Shown here: positions 7,057 to 16,197 of the stretch, piece after piece
Position numbering within the stretch: the stretch's first letter is position 1
Layout of the letters: each line of letters opens with the position of its first letter
DNA from: Phycisphaeraceae bacterium
GTDB lineage: Bacteria > Planctomycetota > Phycisphaerae > Phycisphaerales > Phycisphaeraceae
Direction: 5' to 3'
Length of the DNA: 64,000 bases
Assembly (NCBI GenBank): GCA_020831765.1
Contig: JAFIFY010000047.1
Location: forward strand, 1-64,000
The notes under the pieces: model-generated
The model's database searches: none
What the model saw: only the letters and a program-made list of their open reading frames with translations
What the model was told of the DNA's origin: nothing
Position numbers and translations under genes: made by a program

Positions 7057-9162
7057 GCCCGCAATCGATTCACCCTTGTCAGCGAGTACCAGCCGCGCGG
7101 CGATCAGCCGGCCGCGATCGATGCGCTGCTCGAGGGCATCGAGCAGGGATTGCCGTTCCAGACGCTTCTTGGCGCCACCGGCACCGGCAAGACCTTCACC
7201 ATGGCCAATGTGATCGCGCGGCTGAACCGGCCGACCCTGATCATCAGTCACAACAAGACCCTCGCGGCGCAGCTCTACGAGGAGTTCAAGGAGCTTTTCC
7301 CCGATAACGCCGTCTGCTATTTCGTAAGCTATTACGACTACTACCAGCCCGAGGCCTACATCCCCCAGCGGGACATTTACATCGAAAAGGACGCCTCCCG
7401 AAACGATGATCTGGACCGCCTTCGACTCAGTGCCACCACCAGCCTGATCAGCCGTAATGATGTCATCGTCGTCGCCAGCGTCTCCTGTATTTTCGGGCTC
7501 GGCTCACCGGATAGTTATAAGAAATCGGTCATCAGTGTGACCAGGGGCCGGCCCCTGGATCGACGCGCCTTTCTGACCGCCCTCAACGACCTCCAATACC
7601 AGCGCAATGATGTCGAATCCAAGCGCGGCACCTATCGCGTGCGGGGCGATGTCATCGAGGTCAGGCCGGCCGAAGAAGAGTACGCCTGCAGAATCGAATG
7701 GTTCGGCGATGAAGTCGAGGCGATCGAACTGGTCAATCCGTTGACCGGTGAAATGCTGGCCGAGGAACATCAGCTTTTCATCTACCCCGCCGTGCATTAC
7801 GTCATGCCGCCCAGCGAAGTTGTCCGGGCCGTCGAATCGATTCAGGCCGAGCTGGACCATCGCGTCATGGAACTGCGAAGCGAGGGCAAATTGCTCGAAG
7901 CTCAGCGCCTTCTGGCCCGAACCAAGTACGACATCGAGATGATCCAGGAAGTCGGCTTCTGCTCAGGCATCGAGAACTACAGCCGTCACCTCGATGGCCG
8001 TCCGCCCGGTGCCAAGCCGTACACCTTGCTCGACTATTTCGATTCCGCATCCGAACTCCGCCCAACGAAAGACTGGCTGCTGTTGATCGATGAAAGCCAC
8101 GTGACCATTCCCCAGATGCGTGCGATGTACAACGGGGATCGCGCCCGCAAGAGCGTGCTGGTCGAGCACGGTTTTCGTCTGCCCAGCGCACTGGATAACC
8201 GCCCGTTGCGCTTTGAGGAAATCGAAGCCGAATGGCCACAGGTCGTCTTTGTCAGCGCAACGCCCGGGCCATACGAACTGGAGAAGTGCGGCGGGTCCGT
8301 GGTCGAGCAGATCATCCGGCCCACGGGTCTAGTCGACCCCGAAATCATCGTCCGGCCCGCCGATGGTCAGGTTCCAGACCTGCTCGAAGCGATCAAAGAG
8401 CGGGCCGCAATCAAGGAACGAACACTTGTCACCACGCTGACCAAGCGTCTGGCCGAGGATTTATCAACCTACCTGACGGCGCAGGATGTCCGCTGCCGAT
8501 ATCTGCACAGTGATGTCCAGACGCTTGACCGGGTGCAGATTCTCCGCGAATTGCGCGAGGGCGAATTCGACTGCCTGGTGGGTGTCAACCTCTTGCGCGA
8601 GGGGCTCGATCTTCCCGAAGTTTCACTCGTGGCGATCATGGATGCGGACAAGACAGGCTTCCTTCGCAGCGCCACCAGCCTTATTCAGCAGATCGGCCGG
8701 GCTGCGCGAAACATCAATGCCCAGGTTCTCCTCTACGCCGACCAGGTCACCCCGGCCATGCAACAGGCGATCGATGAAACCAATCGACGCCGTGAGAAGC
8801 AACTGGCCTTCAACCAGGAGCACGGCATCACGCCCCGAACGATTCAGAAGGAAATCCGGCGGGGCATCGAACTGGAGCTTCGCGCACGACAGACGGCCCG
8901 CGCGGCCATCGGACTGGGTGACGATGAGGGCGAGGCCAGCTTCGACAAGAACGAGATTCTGGCGGCGCTGGAAAAACAGATGCTCGATGCCGCCGAGGCC
9001 CTCGAGTTCGAGAAGGCCGCGGGTCTGCGCGACCGGATCGCGCAAATACGCGAGGCGCCGGACCTCGAAGCCGTCGAACGATACGCCGGAAGGAAGGCCG
9101 CCCGACCCAAACCGGGAACGGCCGGGTACAAACCGATCAAGGGCCGGAAAAAAAGATCGTGA
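7054..9162 (+). CDS. uvrB: Excinuclease ABC subunit B (UvrB)
   Basis: UvrB is the damage-verifying helicase-like subunit of nucleotide excision repair; it is loaded by UvrA and recruits UvrC. The 702-residue protein has the Walker A motif GATGTGKT near residue 41, the beta-hairpin region rich in Tyr (YYDYYQPEAY), superfamily 2 helicase motifs through residue 600, and a C-terminal UVR coiled coil (about 630-665) that contacts UvrC. Length and domain order are normal. The ATG at 7054 begins the conserved N-terminus and lacks an RBS, with a -10-like hexamer 6 nt upstream. uvrA and uvrC are not in the window. Confidence 0.97.
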   Translation: MARNRFTLVSEYQPRGDQPAAIDALLEGIEQGLPFQTLLGATGTGKTFTMANVIARLNRPTLIISHNKTLAAQLYEEFKELFPDNAVCYFVSYYDYYQPEAYIPQRDIYIEKDASRNDDLDRLRLSATTSLISRNDVIVVASVSCIFGLGSPDSYKKSVISVTRGRPLDRRAFLTALNDLQYQRNDVESKRGTYRVRGDVIEVRPAEEEYACRIEWFGDEVEAIELVNPLTGEMLAEEHQLFIYPAVHYVMPPSEVVRAVESIQAELDHRVMELRSEGKLLEAQRLLARTKYDIEMIQEVGFCSGIENYSRHLDGRPPGAKPYTLLDYFDSASELRPTKDWLLLIDESHVTIPQMRAMYNGDRARKSVLVEHGFRLPSALDNRPLRFEEIEAEWPQVVFVSATPGPYELEKCGGSVVEQIIRPTGLVDPEIIVRPADGQVPDLLEAIKERAAIKERTLVTTLTKRLAEDLSTYLTAQDVRCRYLHSDVQTLDRVQILRELREGEFDCLVGVNLLREGLDLPEVSLVAIMDADKTGFLRSATSLIQQIGRAARNINAQVLLYADQVTPAMQQAIDETNRRREKQLAFNQEHGITPRTIQKEIRRGIELELRARQTARAAIGLGDDEGEASFDKNEILAALEKQMLDAAEALEFEKAAGLRDRIAQIREAPDLEAVERYAGRKAARPKPGTAGYKPIKGRKKRS

Positions 9163-9200
9163 TTCGATCTTCATCCGCGCCGGTTGGTCCCACACGTTCA

Positions 9201-9233
9201 CGGCACCCGCGTGCCGATGTTAGGATATCGGCA
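9201..9233 (+). promoter_or_regulatory. Two mutually exclusive hairpins in the leader of the carboxyltransferase gene
   Basis: CGGCAC (9201-9206) pairs with GTGCCG (9211-9216). The overlapping TGCCGAT (9212-9218) pairs instead with ATCGGCA (9227-9233). Both stems are perfect and share TGCCG. They lie 24 nt before the start codon. Confidence 0.35.
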
Positions 9234-9256
9234 TAGAAATACCCCCGGAATCGCCC

Positions 9257-10786
9257 ATGTCAGACCAATCCACAAGCCTCATCGATTGCTCGCTCCGTGA
9301 CGGCCACCAATCGCTTCTGGCCACGCGAATGAGTACCGAACAGTGTCTCCGCGTGCTGCCCATGCTTCGTGACAGCGGCTACTCGATCCTCGAGCTCTGG
9401 GGCGGGGCGACACTGGATTCAGCCCTGCGCTTCACCGGCGACGACCCCTTCGAGCGACTCGAAAAGTTCCGAAGCATGCTGGGCGATCCCCGGCGCGGCG
9501 GCATCAGCATTCGCTCGCTCTGCCGAGGGCAGAACCTCTTCGGATATACCCCTTATCGCGACGAGGTCGTCGTCGGCTTCCTCAAGATGGCCGTGCGCCT
9601 CGGGGGCGATCGCATGCGCATCTTCGATGCCTTGAACGATGAGCGAAACCTGACCACCGCCATCATGGCCACCAAAACCTTCAACGGCCATGCCGAAGCC
9701 GCGATCAGCTACACCACCTCGCCCGTCCACGACACACAACATTTCGTCAATTTCGCTCGGCGAGCCCTGGACAACGGCGCCGATTCGCTGGCCATCAAGG
9801 ACATGGCGGGACTGCTGCACCCGGCCGATGCCTTCGAACTGATCGAAGCCTTGCGGAAGAACTTCCCGGGCGTCGAACTGACCCTGCACTCGCACTGCAC
9901 CAACGGTCTGGCCTGCACCAGCTACCTGGTCGCCATGATTCTGGGTGTCAATCACCTCGATGTCGCCCACGGACCCATGGCCGGGTCAACCTCCCAGCCT
10001 CCGACTGAACTGATCCGTTGGTTCGCGATGGCGCTTGGGATCAAGATCGGGCTGGACACCCAGTATTTCTCGCGCATCGATGAAGAACTGCGCAAGATCC
10101 GCAAAGAGCTGGCCTCGGTCGACAAAGACCCCAAACACATGGGCGGCCCCTGGCCCGCCGAACCCGATGCCTCACAACGCAAGCTGATCGATCAGGCCAT
10201 CGAACTGGTCCAGAAGCGCGATCGCGCTTCGCTGGATAAGGCCATCGGCATCATCGAAGATCAGCTTCTCGTGGGGATGGGCTATCCGACGGTGGATCGA
10301 ACGCAACTCGACGCCCAGGTGCCCGGCGGCATGATCAGCAACCTGCACAACCAACTCAAGGAACAGAATCAGCTCGACAAGATGCCCACGATCCTTGAAG
10401 AGATCCCCCGGGTGCGAAAGGCCGCCGGTTACGTTCCCCTGGTCACACCCACCAGCCAGATCGTCGGCACACAGGCGGCGTTCAACGTGATTCAGGGCGA
10501 ACCCTACGCGTTCGTCAGCGAGCCGTTCCGCGATCTGATCATGGGCAAATATGGCAAGCTGCCCGGCACGCCGGATGGCGATGTCCTGGCCAAGGTCTCC
10601 AAGGGCCAGCCGAGGCTGGATAAGCGGCCGGCCACCTATGTTCCAGAAGTCAATCTGGACAAGATCGTTGCCGACAACAAAGGCTTGATCGAGAGCGACC
10701 GTGACCTGCTGCTGATGCTGCTCTTCCCCGCTCCGGCCAAGCAATTCCTCGCCAAGCGCAACCAGTCCCGCGCCAAAGCGAGTTGA
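9257..10786 (+). CDS. Pyruvate carboxyltransferase domain protein (oxaloacetate decarboxylase alpha / transcarboxylase 5S-like)
   Basis: This 509-residue cytosolic enzyme belongs to the HMGL/pyruvate carboxyltransferase family, which moves a carboxyl group between biotin and pyruvate or oxaloacetate. The DCSLRDGHQS motif begins at residue 10, the carbamylated Lys is K181 (KDMAG), and the metal-binding His pair is H211 and H213. The second His motif reads HSHCTNG rather than the usual HTHDTSG. It ends after the post-barrel domain and carries no biotinyl domain, like the separate 5S subunit of transcarboxylase. No biotin carrier, carboxylase or sodium-pump subunit is nearby, so partners must be encoded elsewhere. 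Confidence 0.85.
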   Translation: MSDQSTSLIDCSLRDGHQSLLATRMSTEQCLRVLPMLRDSGYSILELWGGATLDSALRFTGDDPFERLEKFRSMLGDPRRGGISIRSLCRGQNLFGYTPYRDEVVVGFLKMAVRLGGDRMRIFDALNDERNLTTAIMATKTFNGHAEAAISYTTSPVHDTQHFVNFARRALDNGADSLAIKDMAGLLHPADAFELIEALRKNFPGVELTLHSHCTNGLACTSYLVAMILGVNHLDVAHGPMAGSTSQPPTELIRWFAMALGIKIGLDTQYFSRIDEELRKIRKELASVDKDPKHMGGPWPAEPDASQRKLIDQAIELVQKRDRASLDKAIGIIEDQLLVGMGYPTVDRTQLDAQVPGGMISNLHNQLKEQNQLDKMPTILEEIPRVRKAAGYVPLVTPTSQIVGTQAAFNVIQGEPYAFVSEPFRDLIMGKYGKLPGTPDGDVLAKVSKGQPRLDKRPATYVPEVNLDKIVADNKGLIESDRDLLLMLLFPAPAKQFLAKRNQSRAKAS

Positions 10787-10917
10787 TCCTCGGGCGCGGC
10801 CGATTCTGTACCGAGCGCCGCGGCTTTACGCGGTTCATGACATCGCCCTCCGGCCACCAAATCGCCCCTATATCGAGCGTTGCCCCCCGACACCATCTGG
10901 GAACGCCGATTTCGGGG

Positions 10918-10933
10918 TATGCTCTTACCCATG
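10918..10933 (+). promoter_or_regulatory. Putative -10 element for leaderless aldo/keto reductase mRNA
   Basis: TATGCT at 10918-10923 lies 7 nt before the ATG at 10931. No Shine-Dalgarno sequence is present. Confidence 0.45.
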
Positions 10934-11974
10934 AGCGAATACACCCCCAGAGAAGACCGTTACTCGGCCCGGAGTGATGCCTGGTTTCGCCGCTGTGGCC
11001 GCAGTGGACTGATGCTGCCGGCGATCAGCCTCGGCTGCTGGCACAATTTCGGCGGCGCCGGCACCGATGCCGGGCGTCACGAGGATGAGGCATCGTTCCA
11101 CGACAACTGCCGGAACATGCTTTTTACCGCGTTCGACCTGGGCATCACCCATTTCGACCTGGCCAACAACTACGGCCCCCCGCCCGGTTCCGCCGAAGAG
11201 CGTGTGGGTCGGATTCTGCGTGAACTGCCCCGCGACGAGCTGATCATCTCCTCCAAGGCCGGCTATCGCATGTGGCCGGGACCGTACGGTGAATGGGGAT
11301 CGCGCAAAAGCCTCCTGGCCAGCCTCGATCAATCGCTCAAGCGCCTCGGGCTCGACTACGTGGACATCTTCTACAGTCATCGCCCGGACCCGGCCCATGG
11401 AACGCCCATCGAGGAAACCCTGGGCGCGCTCGATCAGGCCATTCGCAGCGGCAAGGCGCTCTACGCGGGGATCAGCAACTATCGAGGCGATGGCACGGCC
11501 GATGTCGTCCGCATCAGCGACCTGAAGGGCTACCACCGCCCGATCATTCACCAGCCAAGCTACAGCATGCTCAATCGCTGGATCGAAAGCGACCTGTTGC
11601 CGCACACCCAGCGGCACGGAATCGGGGTTATCGCGTTCTGTCCCCTGGCGCAGGGATTGCTCACCAATAAGTATCTGGGTGGCGTTCCCGATGATTCGCG
11701 CGCGGCATCGAAGGCCGGCTTCCTCAAGCGCGAAGCCGTCACGCCCGAGGTGGTCGCGCGGCTTGGCAAGCTCAACGATCTGGCCGGACAGCGCGGCCAG
11801 AGCCTGGCCCAGATGGCCCTGTCCTGGGTGCTGCGACTGCCGGGCCTGACCAGCGCCCTGATCGGCGCAAGCCGCCCCGAGCAGATCAGGGAAAACGTCG
11901 CCGCCGCCGAGAAGACCGTATTCAGCGAAGATGAGCTCAAGCGAATTGATGACATCCTCGCCGATCGCGTTTAG
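10931..11974 (+). CDS. gpr: Aldo/keto reductase, L-glyceraldehyde 3-phosphate reductase (YghZ/Gpr) type
   Basis: This 347-residue NADPH-dependent reductase follows E. coli YghZ closely along its length, including the WHNFG, FDLANNYGPPPGSAEE, KAGYRMWPGPYG and QALSW-like blocks. The catalytic tetrad is visible: Asp and Tyr in the DLANNYG segment (Tyr near 79), Lys near 109 and His near 151 (YSHRPD). YghZ reduces L-glyceraldehyde 3-phosphate and methylglyoxal, so a detoxifying role is likely. The ATG at 10931 matches the family N-terminus; an upstream in-frame ATG at 10919 overlaps the -10-like hexamer and is less likely. It is separated by 30 nt from the following gene. Confidence 0.88.
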   Translation: MSEYTPREDRYSARSDAWFRRCGRSGLMLPAISLGCWHNFGGAGTDAGRHEDEASFHDNCRNMLFTAFDLGITHFDLANNYGPPPGSAEERVGRILRELPRDELIISSKAGYRMWPGPYGEWGSRKSLLASLDQSLKRLGLDYVDIFYSHRPDPAHGTPIEETLGALDQAIRSGKALYAGISNYRGDGTADVVRISDLKGYHRPIIHQPSYSMLNRWIESDLLPHTQRHGIGVIAFCPLAQGLLTNKYLGGVPDDSRAASKAGFLKREAVTPEVVARLGKLNDLAGQRGQSLAQMALSWVLRLPGLTSALIGASRPEQIRENVAAAEKTVFSEDELKRIDDILADRV

Positions 11975-12004
11975 GGCTGGTTCGTCCGAATCAATGAGGA
12001 TGCG

Positions 12005-13360
12005 ATGGCCGATGTGATCATCCTTGGCCCTCATGCACGCGCCGCGGCCGCCTGCTGCCGGCGGGCCGGATTGCAACCGTGGTGCGCCCAGCCCTCGCCA
12101 CCCTCGGACCTGCGTGAACTGGCCACCATCGGCCGCATCGAACCGGATGCGAATGCTGATCAATGGCTGGCGCTGCTGCATCGTCAGGCTCCGCCGGGTC
12201 CGGTGCTGCTCATGGCGCCGCTCTGGTCGGACCTTGAACTGGTCGAAGCGATCGCCCGCGAGCGGCCCCTGTTGGGCACACGCCAGGCGGGCCTGTCCGC
12301 CGCGCTGGCGCCAGCGGCCCTGGCCGAGATACCCCGACTCAAGGGCATCCGGCCCCTGACGATGAAGCCTCGGCCCCGATTGTGGATGAGGCTTTGGCGC
12401 AAGCTCGCCGGCGCAAGCGATGCCGAAAGCGGCCGATGGATGACAGCCGGCATCAATCCCGAAGCGCCCGCCGGCGGCGGCACCGAACCCATCAGCAGCC
12501 CATGGCGGGGAGGCCGATCACTCGAAACCGGCCACTGGCTGGTCCGACGCGTCGAGGGCACCCACCTGACCGCATGCTTCGTCGGCGATGGCTGGAGTTC
12601 GGTTCTGCAAGGTGTCTGCGAGCGGATCACGATGGGACTGCACTGGTCGCCGAAGATGGCCGACCCTCCTCCGCATCGTGACACCAGCGCCAGAAAGGCT
12701 CAGGCCGCTGACCGGCCCGCGCTGGAAGATCAGCACGGACCATCGCCACGCGCATTGCCGGGGCCGAGTTCCAGCCTTCCGGCTGTTTCAGAATCCGACG
12801 AGGCCGAAGACTGGCGGCCTCAAGATGCGGTGCATGCATGCAGCGGCATGATCGGTCCGATCAAGCTGCCCAAACGCCGCGAGCCGATGCTCTCGAAGCT
12901 GGGCGTGTCTCTGGCGCAGAAATTCGACCTGAGAGGACTGTTCGCTCTGGAGATGATTCTCGATCGGCGCGGCCATTTGCGACCACTGGCCATATGGCCG
13001 GCTTTCAGCCCGGCTCACGAGGTGCTGGAACTGGCCGGCATGCCGCCGGCGATGGCGCATCCGACCTTGCGCCTGATCGAGCAGCCATCGCGACGGCCCG
13101 CATCCACGGCAGCCGAGATCGCCGGTGTCGCCTGGATCACCACGCCGCGCAGGATCGTGGCACCACCCCTGGATAATTTCGTCGGCGTCGATGCGGTCAG
13201 CGATATCCCGCAGCCGGGCACGCCACTCGATTCCGGCCAACGCATATGCAGTGTCCAGGTGACCGCCGATGGTCCCGAATCATGCAGGACCATGCTCGGT
13301 CGGCTGGCGGGCCATGTCTTTCGCATTGTGATGGACCGGGCGGAGCATCAACAGTCCTGA
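12005..13360 (+). CDS. Degenerate ATP-grasp-like protein
   Basis: This 451-residue protein resembles the ATP-grasp-like family that accompanies tetrahydromethanopterin genes in planctomycetes and methylotrophs. The C-terminal block (about residues 280-345) aligns with their LGxxLAxxFxLRGLFGxD segment and the strand ending in EVNPRYTASVEVLE. Here the metal-binding Glu/Asn strand is replaced by an AIWPAFSPAHEVLEL stretch, so catalysis is doubtful. A proline- and serine-rich, poorly ordered segment spans about 220-265. GAGG lies 5 nt before the ATG. It follows the aldo/keto reductase by 30 nt. No methanopterin-pathway genes are in view. The family link is my inference from motif memory. Confidence 0.5.
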   Translation: MADVIILGPHARAAAACCRRAGLQPWCAQPSPPSDLRELATIGRIEPDANADQWLALLHRQAPPGPVLLMAPLWSDLELVEAIARERPLLGTRQAGLSAALAPAALAEIPRLKGIRPLTMKPRPRLWMRLWRKLAGASDAESGRWMTAGINPEAPAGGGTEPISSPWRGGRSLETGHWLVRRVEGTHLTACFVGDGWSSVLQGVCERITMGLHWSPKMADPPPHRDTSARKAQAADRPALEDQHGPSPRALPGPSSSLPAVSESDEAEDWRPQDAVHACSGMIGPIKLPKRREPMLSKLGVSLAQKFDLRGLFALEMILDRRGHLRPLAIWPAFSPAHEVLELAGMPPAMAHPTLRLIEQPSRRPASTAAEIAGVAWITTPRRIVAPPLDNFVGVDAVSDIPQPGTPLDSGQRICSVQVTADGPESCRTMLGRLAGHVFRIVMDRAEHQQS

Positions 13361-13404
13361 ACCCCCGGTTTCCATCCGGAACCGATCGCCGCGCGGGCTC
13401 ACGA

Positions 13405-16032
13405 TCAACGCTCAGGGACACCGCCGGACTCGAAAAGCCGGATGATCCGCTGCCGGTAGAGCTGCTCTCTCAGGTCCAGAAAGATGTCGTTGCAGCCCTC
13501 ACCGTTGTATCCCCCGGTGACGGTCGCGCCCGCATCGAGTCGATCCATGGCAAGCTCCAGGATTCGGCCCGAAACCGATGGACATTCGCCCACATGAATC
13601 TTGCCCGCACGTCGCGGCCAGGTCATGATCCTGACCGGCCGACGATCTCCTTCGTCATCGAGCCTGACTCGATCCAATTCACCCGAAGCGGAATCAAACC
13701 GCCACAAGCCACGCTCCGAAGGCACCAGGATCAACCGCCCATCCTGGAAGACCGACGGCGCAAACACCTCCGGCGCATCTTCGTTCAGTTGGCGTCGAAG
13801 CGCATCGTGTACCGCCACCGCGCGCCGGTCAGCGGGATGCACGGCAATCGCCAGTTCACCTTCCCAGCGACTCCACCACCAGCCCGAGGCCAACGGCTCC
13901 AACGTCAGGCGAAACGGCATCGCTTCAGCCTCTTCCCGGCCCGCCCGCGCAAGATCGGCTGAAAGCACCGCGGCCACCAGGCCATCGTCCGCATCCTCGG
14001 CCAGTTCATCCGGCCTCATCAAACGCCACTGGCCCGACCGCCGCGACCACGTCATCGGTTGATCGCCCGGCCGATCCGCCAGCCAGACCGCAACACCATC
14101 CTCCAACGACTGCGACCGTGCCTCCCACGGATTGATTCGCCACGGCTTGCCCGCAGGCCGGATCGCTTCCCCCGATATCTCATTGCCCTTGACCGGATAC
14201 ACTGCGCCATCCCACGCCACGGCCCATCCATCGCCATCGGCATCGAGCTTGACTTTGACAATGCCCTGCCGGGGCGTTCGCGGATCACGGGCTTGATTCA
14301 ACCGCTTCAACGTCTCAACCTGCCCGGCCCAGCTTTCAGGCACTCGATCCTTGATGGCCGGCCGCTGAAGCCATGTCTCAAGCGCTTCCCAACGGCCAAG
14401 GCGAACCAGCAGAACCGCCGCCGCGGCCACTTCGGCGTCGGACCACCTCCGATCCGATTCGAGCAATCGGTCCACAAAAGGACGGACCAGGTCGCGATCA
14501 TTCGCCTCCAGCACCGCCGCGAATATCTGCAACGATGGGCCGAACATCTCCAATTGCTCCGAGTCGCGCTCGCCGGGCTCGGATCTTTCGAAAATCGCAT
14601 GGAACATCCAGGCAACGGCCGGATATCGCAGCACGTGGTCGGCCATCTCCGGCTCAACGGCACGCGCCTGACCAACCATGCGAACATCGACCGGCAAGAA
14701 ATTCAACTGCCCATCCCGTCGCGGTTGCATCGCCGCTTGGGCCGCGGCATACAACGCCCAGGAACTCATTACCGCCTCGTCGGCGAGATTCGGCCGCCGC
14801 TGCATGCCGAGGAACCCGGCAAGCGATGCCGCATAGGTGCGATCGGCGTGAATCGCCGAGTGCATGACATCGCCGGTCAATTCGCTCATCCCCCCCGCAT
14901 ACTGGCGATAGACATCCAGCGCCTCGGCATAGTCGCCATCGAACGCGGCCAGGCGAACCCAGGCCCGCGCGGCATCGGCCTGAAACGCGCGGCTGGGGGT
15001 TCCGGCCCTCGGGTCGCGCGGCAGCCGGTCACCAAGCCGCCGGGCCAGGCGCCGGTTCGGCTCGATGAAGGTCGCAAGCGCAATCGCATCGTCGCGGAGT
15101 TGATGATTGTTCGGCTGATCCTCGAGCCGTCCCACCACATCGCCAATGGCGATGCCGCCAAGCGGCAGGCCGCGCTGCTGATGGTCAATGACATCCTCCC
15201 AGCCGGTTCCGCGCAGCCGTGAACTGGCGAGCGGCCCCCATGCACGGACCGCCGCGCCGTGGTCCAAGGCGTAGGCCGCCAAGCCCGCCAGCGCCGCGGA
15301 AGTCCACGTGTCATTGACGCCTCGGGCGACCGCGCTTTCAAACAGGCGTCGAGCTTCGGCCCACTGGTCGGGATCGTCCAGAAGTCGAATGGCCCGAAGC
15401 TGCTCGCGCCCGCCCACATCCTCCCGCCAGTTCGAGAGCCAGATGCCGATCCGCCCCGGACCGACGGTGACCCGCCGCATCCCATCAGCGCCCAGTACGA
15501 TCAGATCACGCTCGGTCGTGTCCGGCACAGCGCGTATCTCGTTGATCGATTCCACATCGTTGCGATTGATGCGGAGCACCACCTCGCCCGGGCGCAAACC
15601 CAGACGTACCGCCTGCGATCCCGGCTCGAGCCGAAAGATCAACGCTCCGCGCTGCGTCCAGACGTGGGCCTCGAAGATCGCCCGGACTCGCGTTGCCACC
15701 TCGGCATCCGGATGATCGCGGTGACGTTCCAGCAGGGGCAGAACCGTGTGCCCCATCCGCTCCAGACGGTCCTGGGCGGCCTCCCGCCGGACGAACGAGC
15801 GATCGCCAAGCTGCTCGACCAGTTCGGCCACTTCCTGCTCATCAGCAAGTTCCGCACCGGACAACGTCGCATCCTCACCGGCGACCGGAGCGGAGTCAGC
15901 CTCAGCGACTTGCTCACTAAAGGCGGGCGGAGGATACAACGCCATCTGAAGCGCACCCAAGCCGATCGCGGCAGTGACCAAACCAATCAGCGCGATGCGG
16001 CAAAGTTGCGTTCGGGCCACGACTTGCTCCAC
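13405..16032 (-). CDS. Large membrane-anchored protein with HEAT-like and PDZ domains
   Basis: This 875-residue protein has an N-terminal membrane anchor (residues about 10-32), then a HEAT-like helical pair (about 65-110) rich in Leu and Glu. A PDZ-like domain follows (about 115-185) containing QAVRLGLRPGEVVLRIN. The rest is a long helical, tetratricopeptide-like region to about 580 and a beta-rich C-terminus. I find no protease catalytic triad. The GTG at 16032 is chosen because GTGGAG lies 9 nt upstream. An ATG at 16116 would add 28 polar residues without an RBS. The gene follows the polytopic membrane gene after 165 nt and may be co-transcribed. Function unknown; a periplasmic scaffold or assembly role is a guess. 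Confidence 0.65.
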   Translation of the reverse strand: MEQVVARTQLCRIALIGLVTAAIGLGALQMALYPPPAFSEQVAEADSAPVAGEDATLSGAELADEQEVAELVEQLGDRSFVRREAAQDRLERMGHTVLPLLERHRDHPDAEVATRVRAIFEAHVWTQRGALIFRLEPGSQAVRLGLRPGEVVLRINRNDVESINEIRAVPDTTERDLIVLGADGMRRVTVGPGRIGIWLSNWREDVGGREQLRAIRLLDDPDQWAEARRLFESAVARGVNDTWTSAALAGLAAYALDHGAAVRAWGPLASSRLRGTGWEDVIDHQQRGLPLGGIAIGDVVGRLEDQPNNHQLRDDAIALATFIEPNRRLARRLGDRLPRDPRAGTPSRAFQADAARAWVRLAAFDGDYAEALDVYRQYAGGMSELTGDVMHSAIHADRTYAASLAGFLGMQRRPNLADEAVMSSWALYAAAQAAMQPRRDGQLNFLPVDVRMVGQARAVEPEMADHVLRYPAVAWMFHAIFERSEPGERDSEQLEMFGPSLQIFAAVLEANDRDLVRPFVDRLLESDRRWSDAEVAAAAVLLVRLGRWEALETWLQRPAIKDRVPESWAGQVETLKRLNQARDPRTPRQGIVKVKLDADGDGWAVAWDGAVYPVKGNEISGEAIRPAGKPWRINPWEARSQSLEDGVAVWLADRPGDQPMTWSRRSGQWRLMRPDELAEDADDGLVAAVLSADLARAGREEAEAMPFRLTLEPLASGWWWSRWEGELAIAVHPADRRAVAVHDALRRQLNEDAPEVFAPSVFQDGRLILVPSERGLWRFDSASGELDRVRLDDEGDRRPVRIMTWPRRAGKIHVGECPSVSGRILELAMDRLDAGATVTGGYNGEGCNDIFLDLREQLYRQRIIRLFESGGVPER

Positions 16033-16197
16033 AGAAGAACACTCCACAACGGCCGGGACAATGGGACGCTCACCGGGTAAGTTTAGTCTGCTCCAACCAA
16101 CGGCATCGCGCCGCAACCGATTCAGATCAAAGTACGGACAGGTCGGAAGACCGCCTGCCGCGGCGTGATGACCGGAACGGCGCTATCCCGATGTCTT

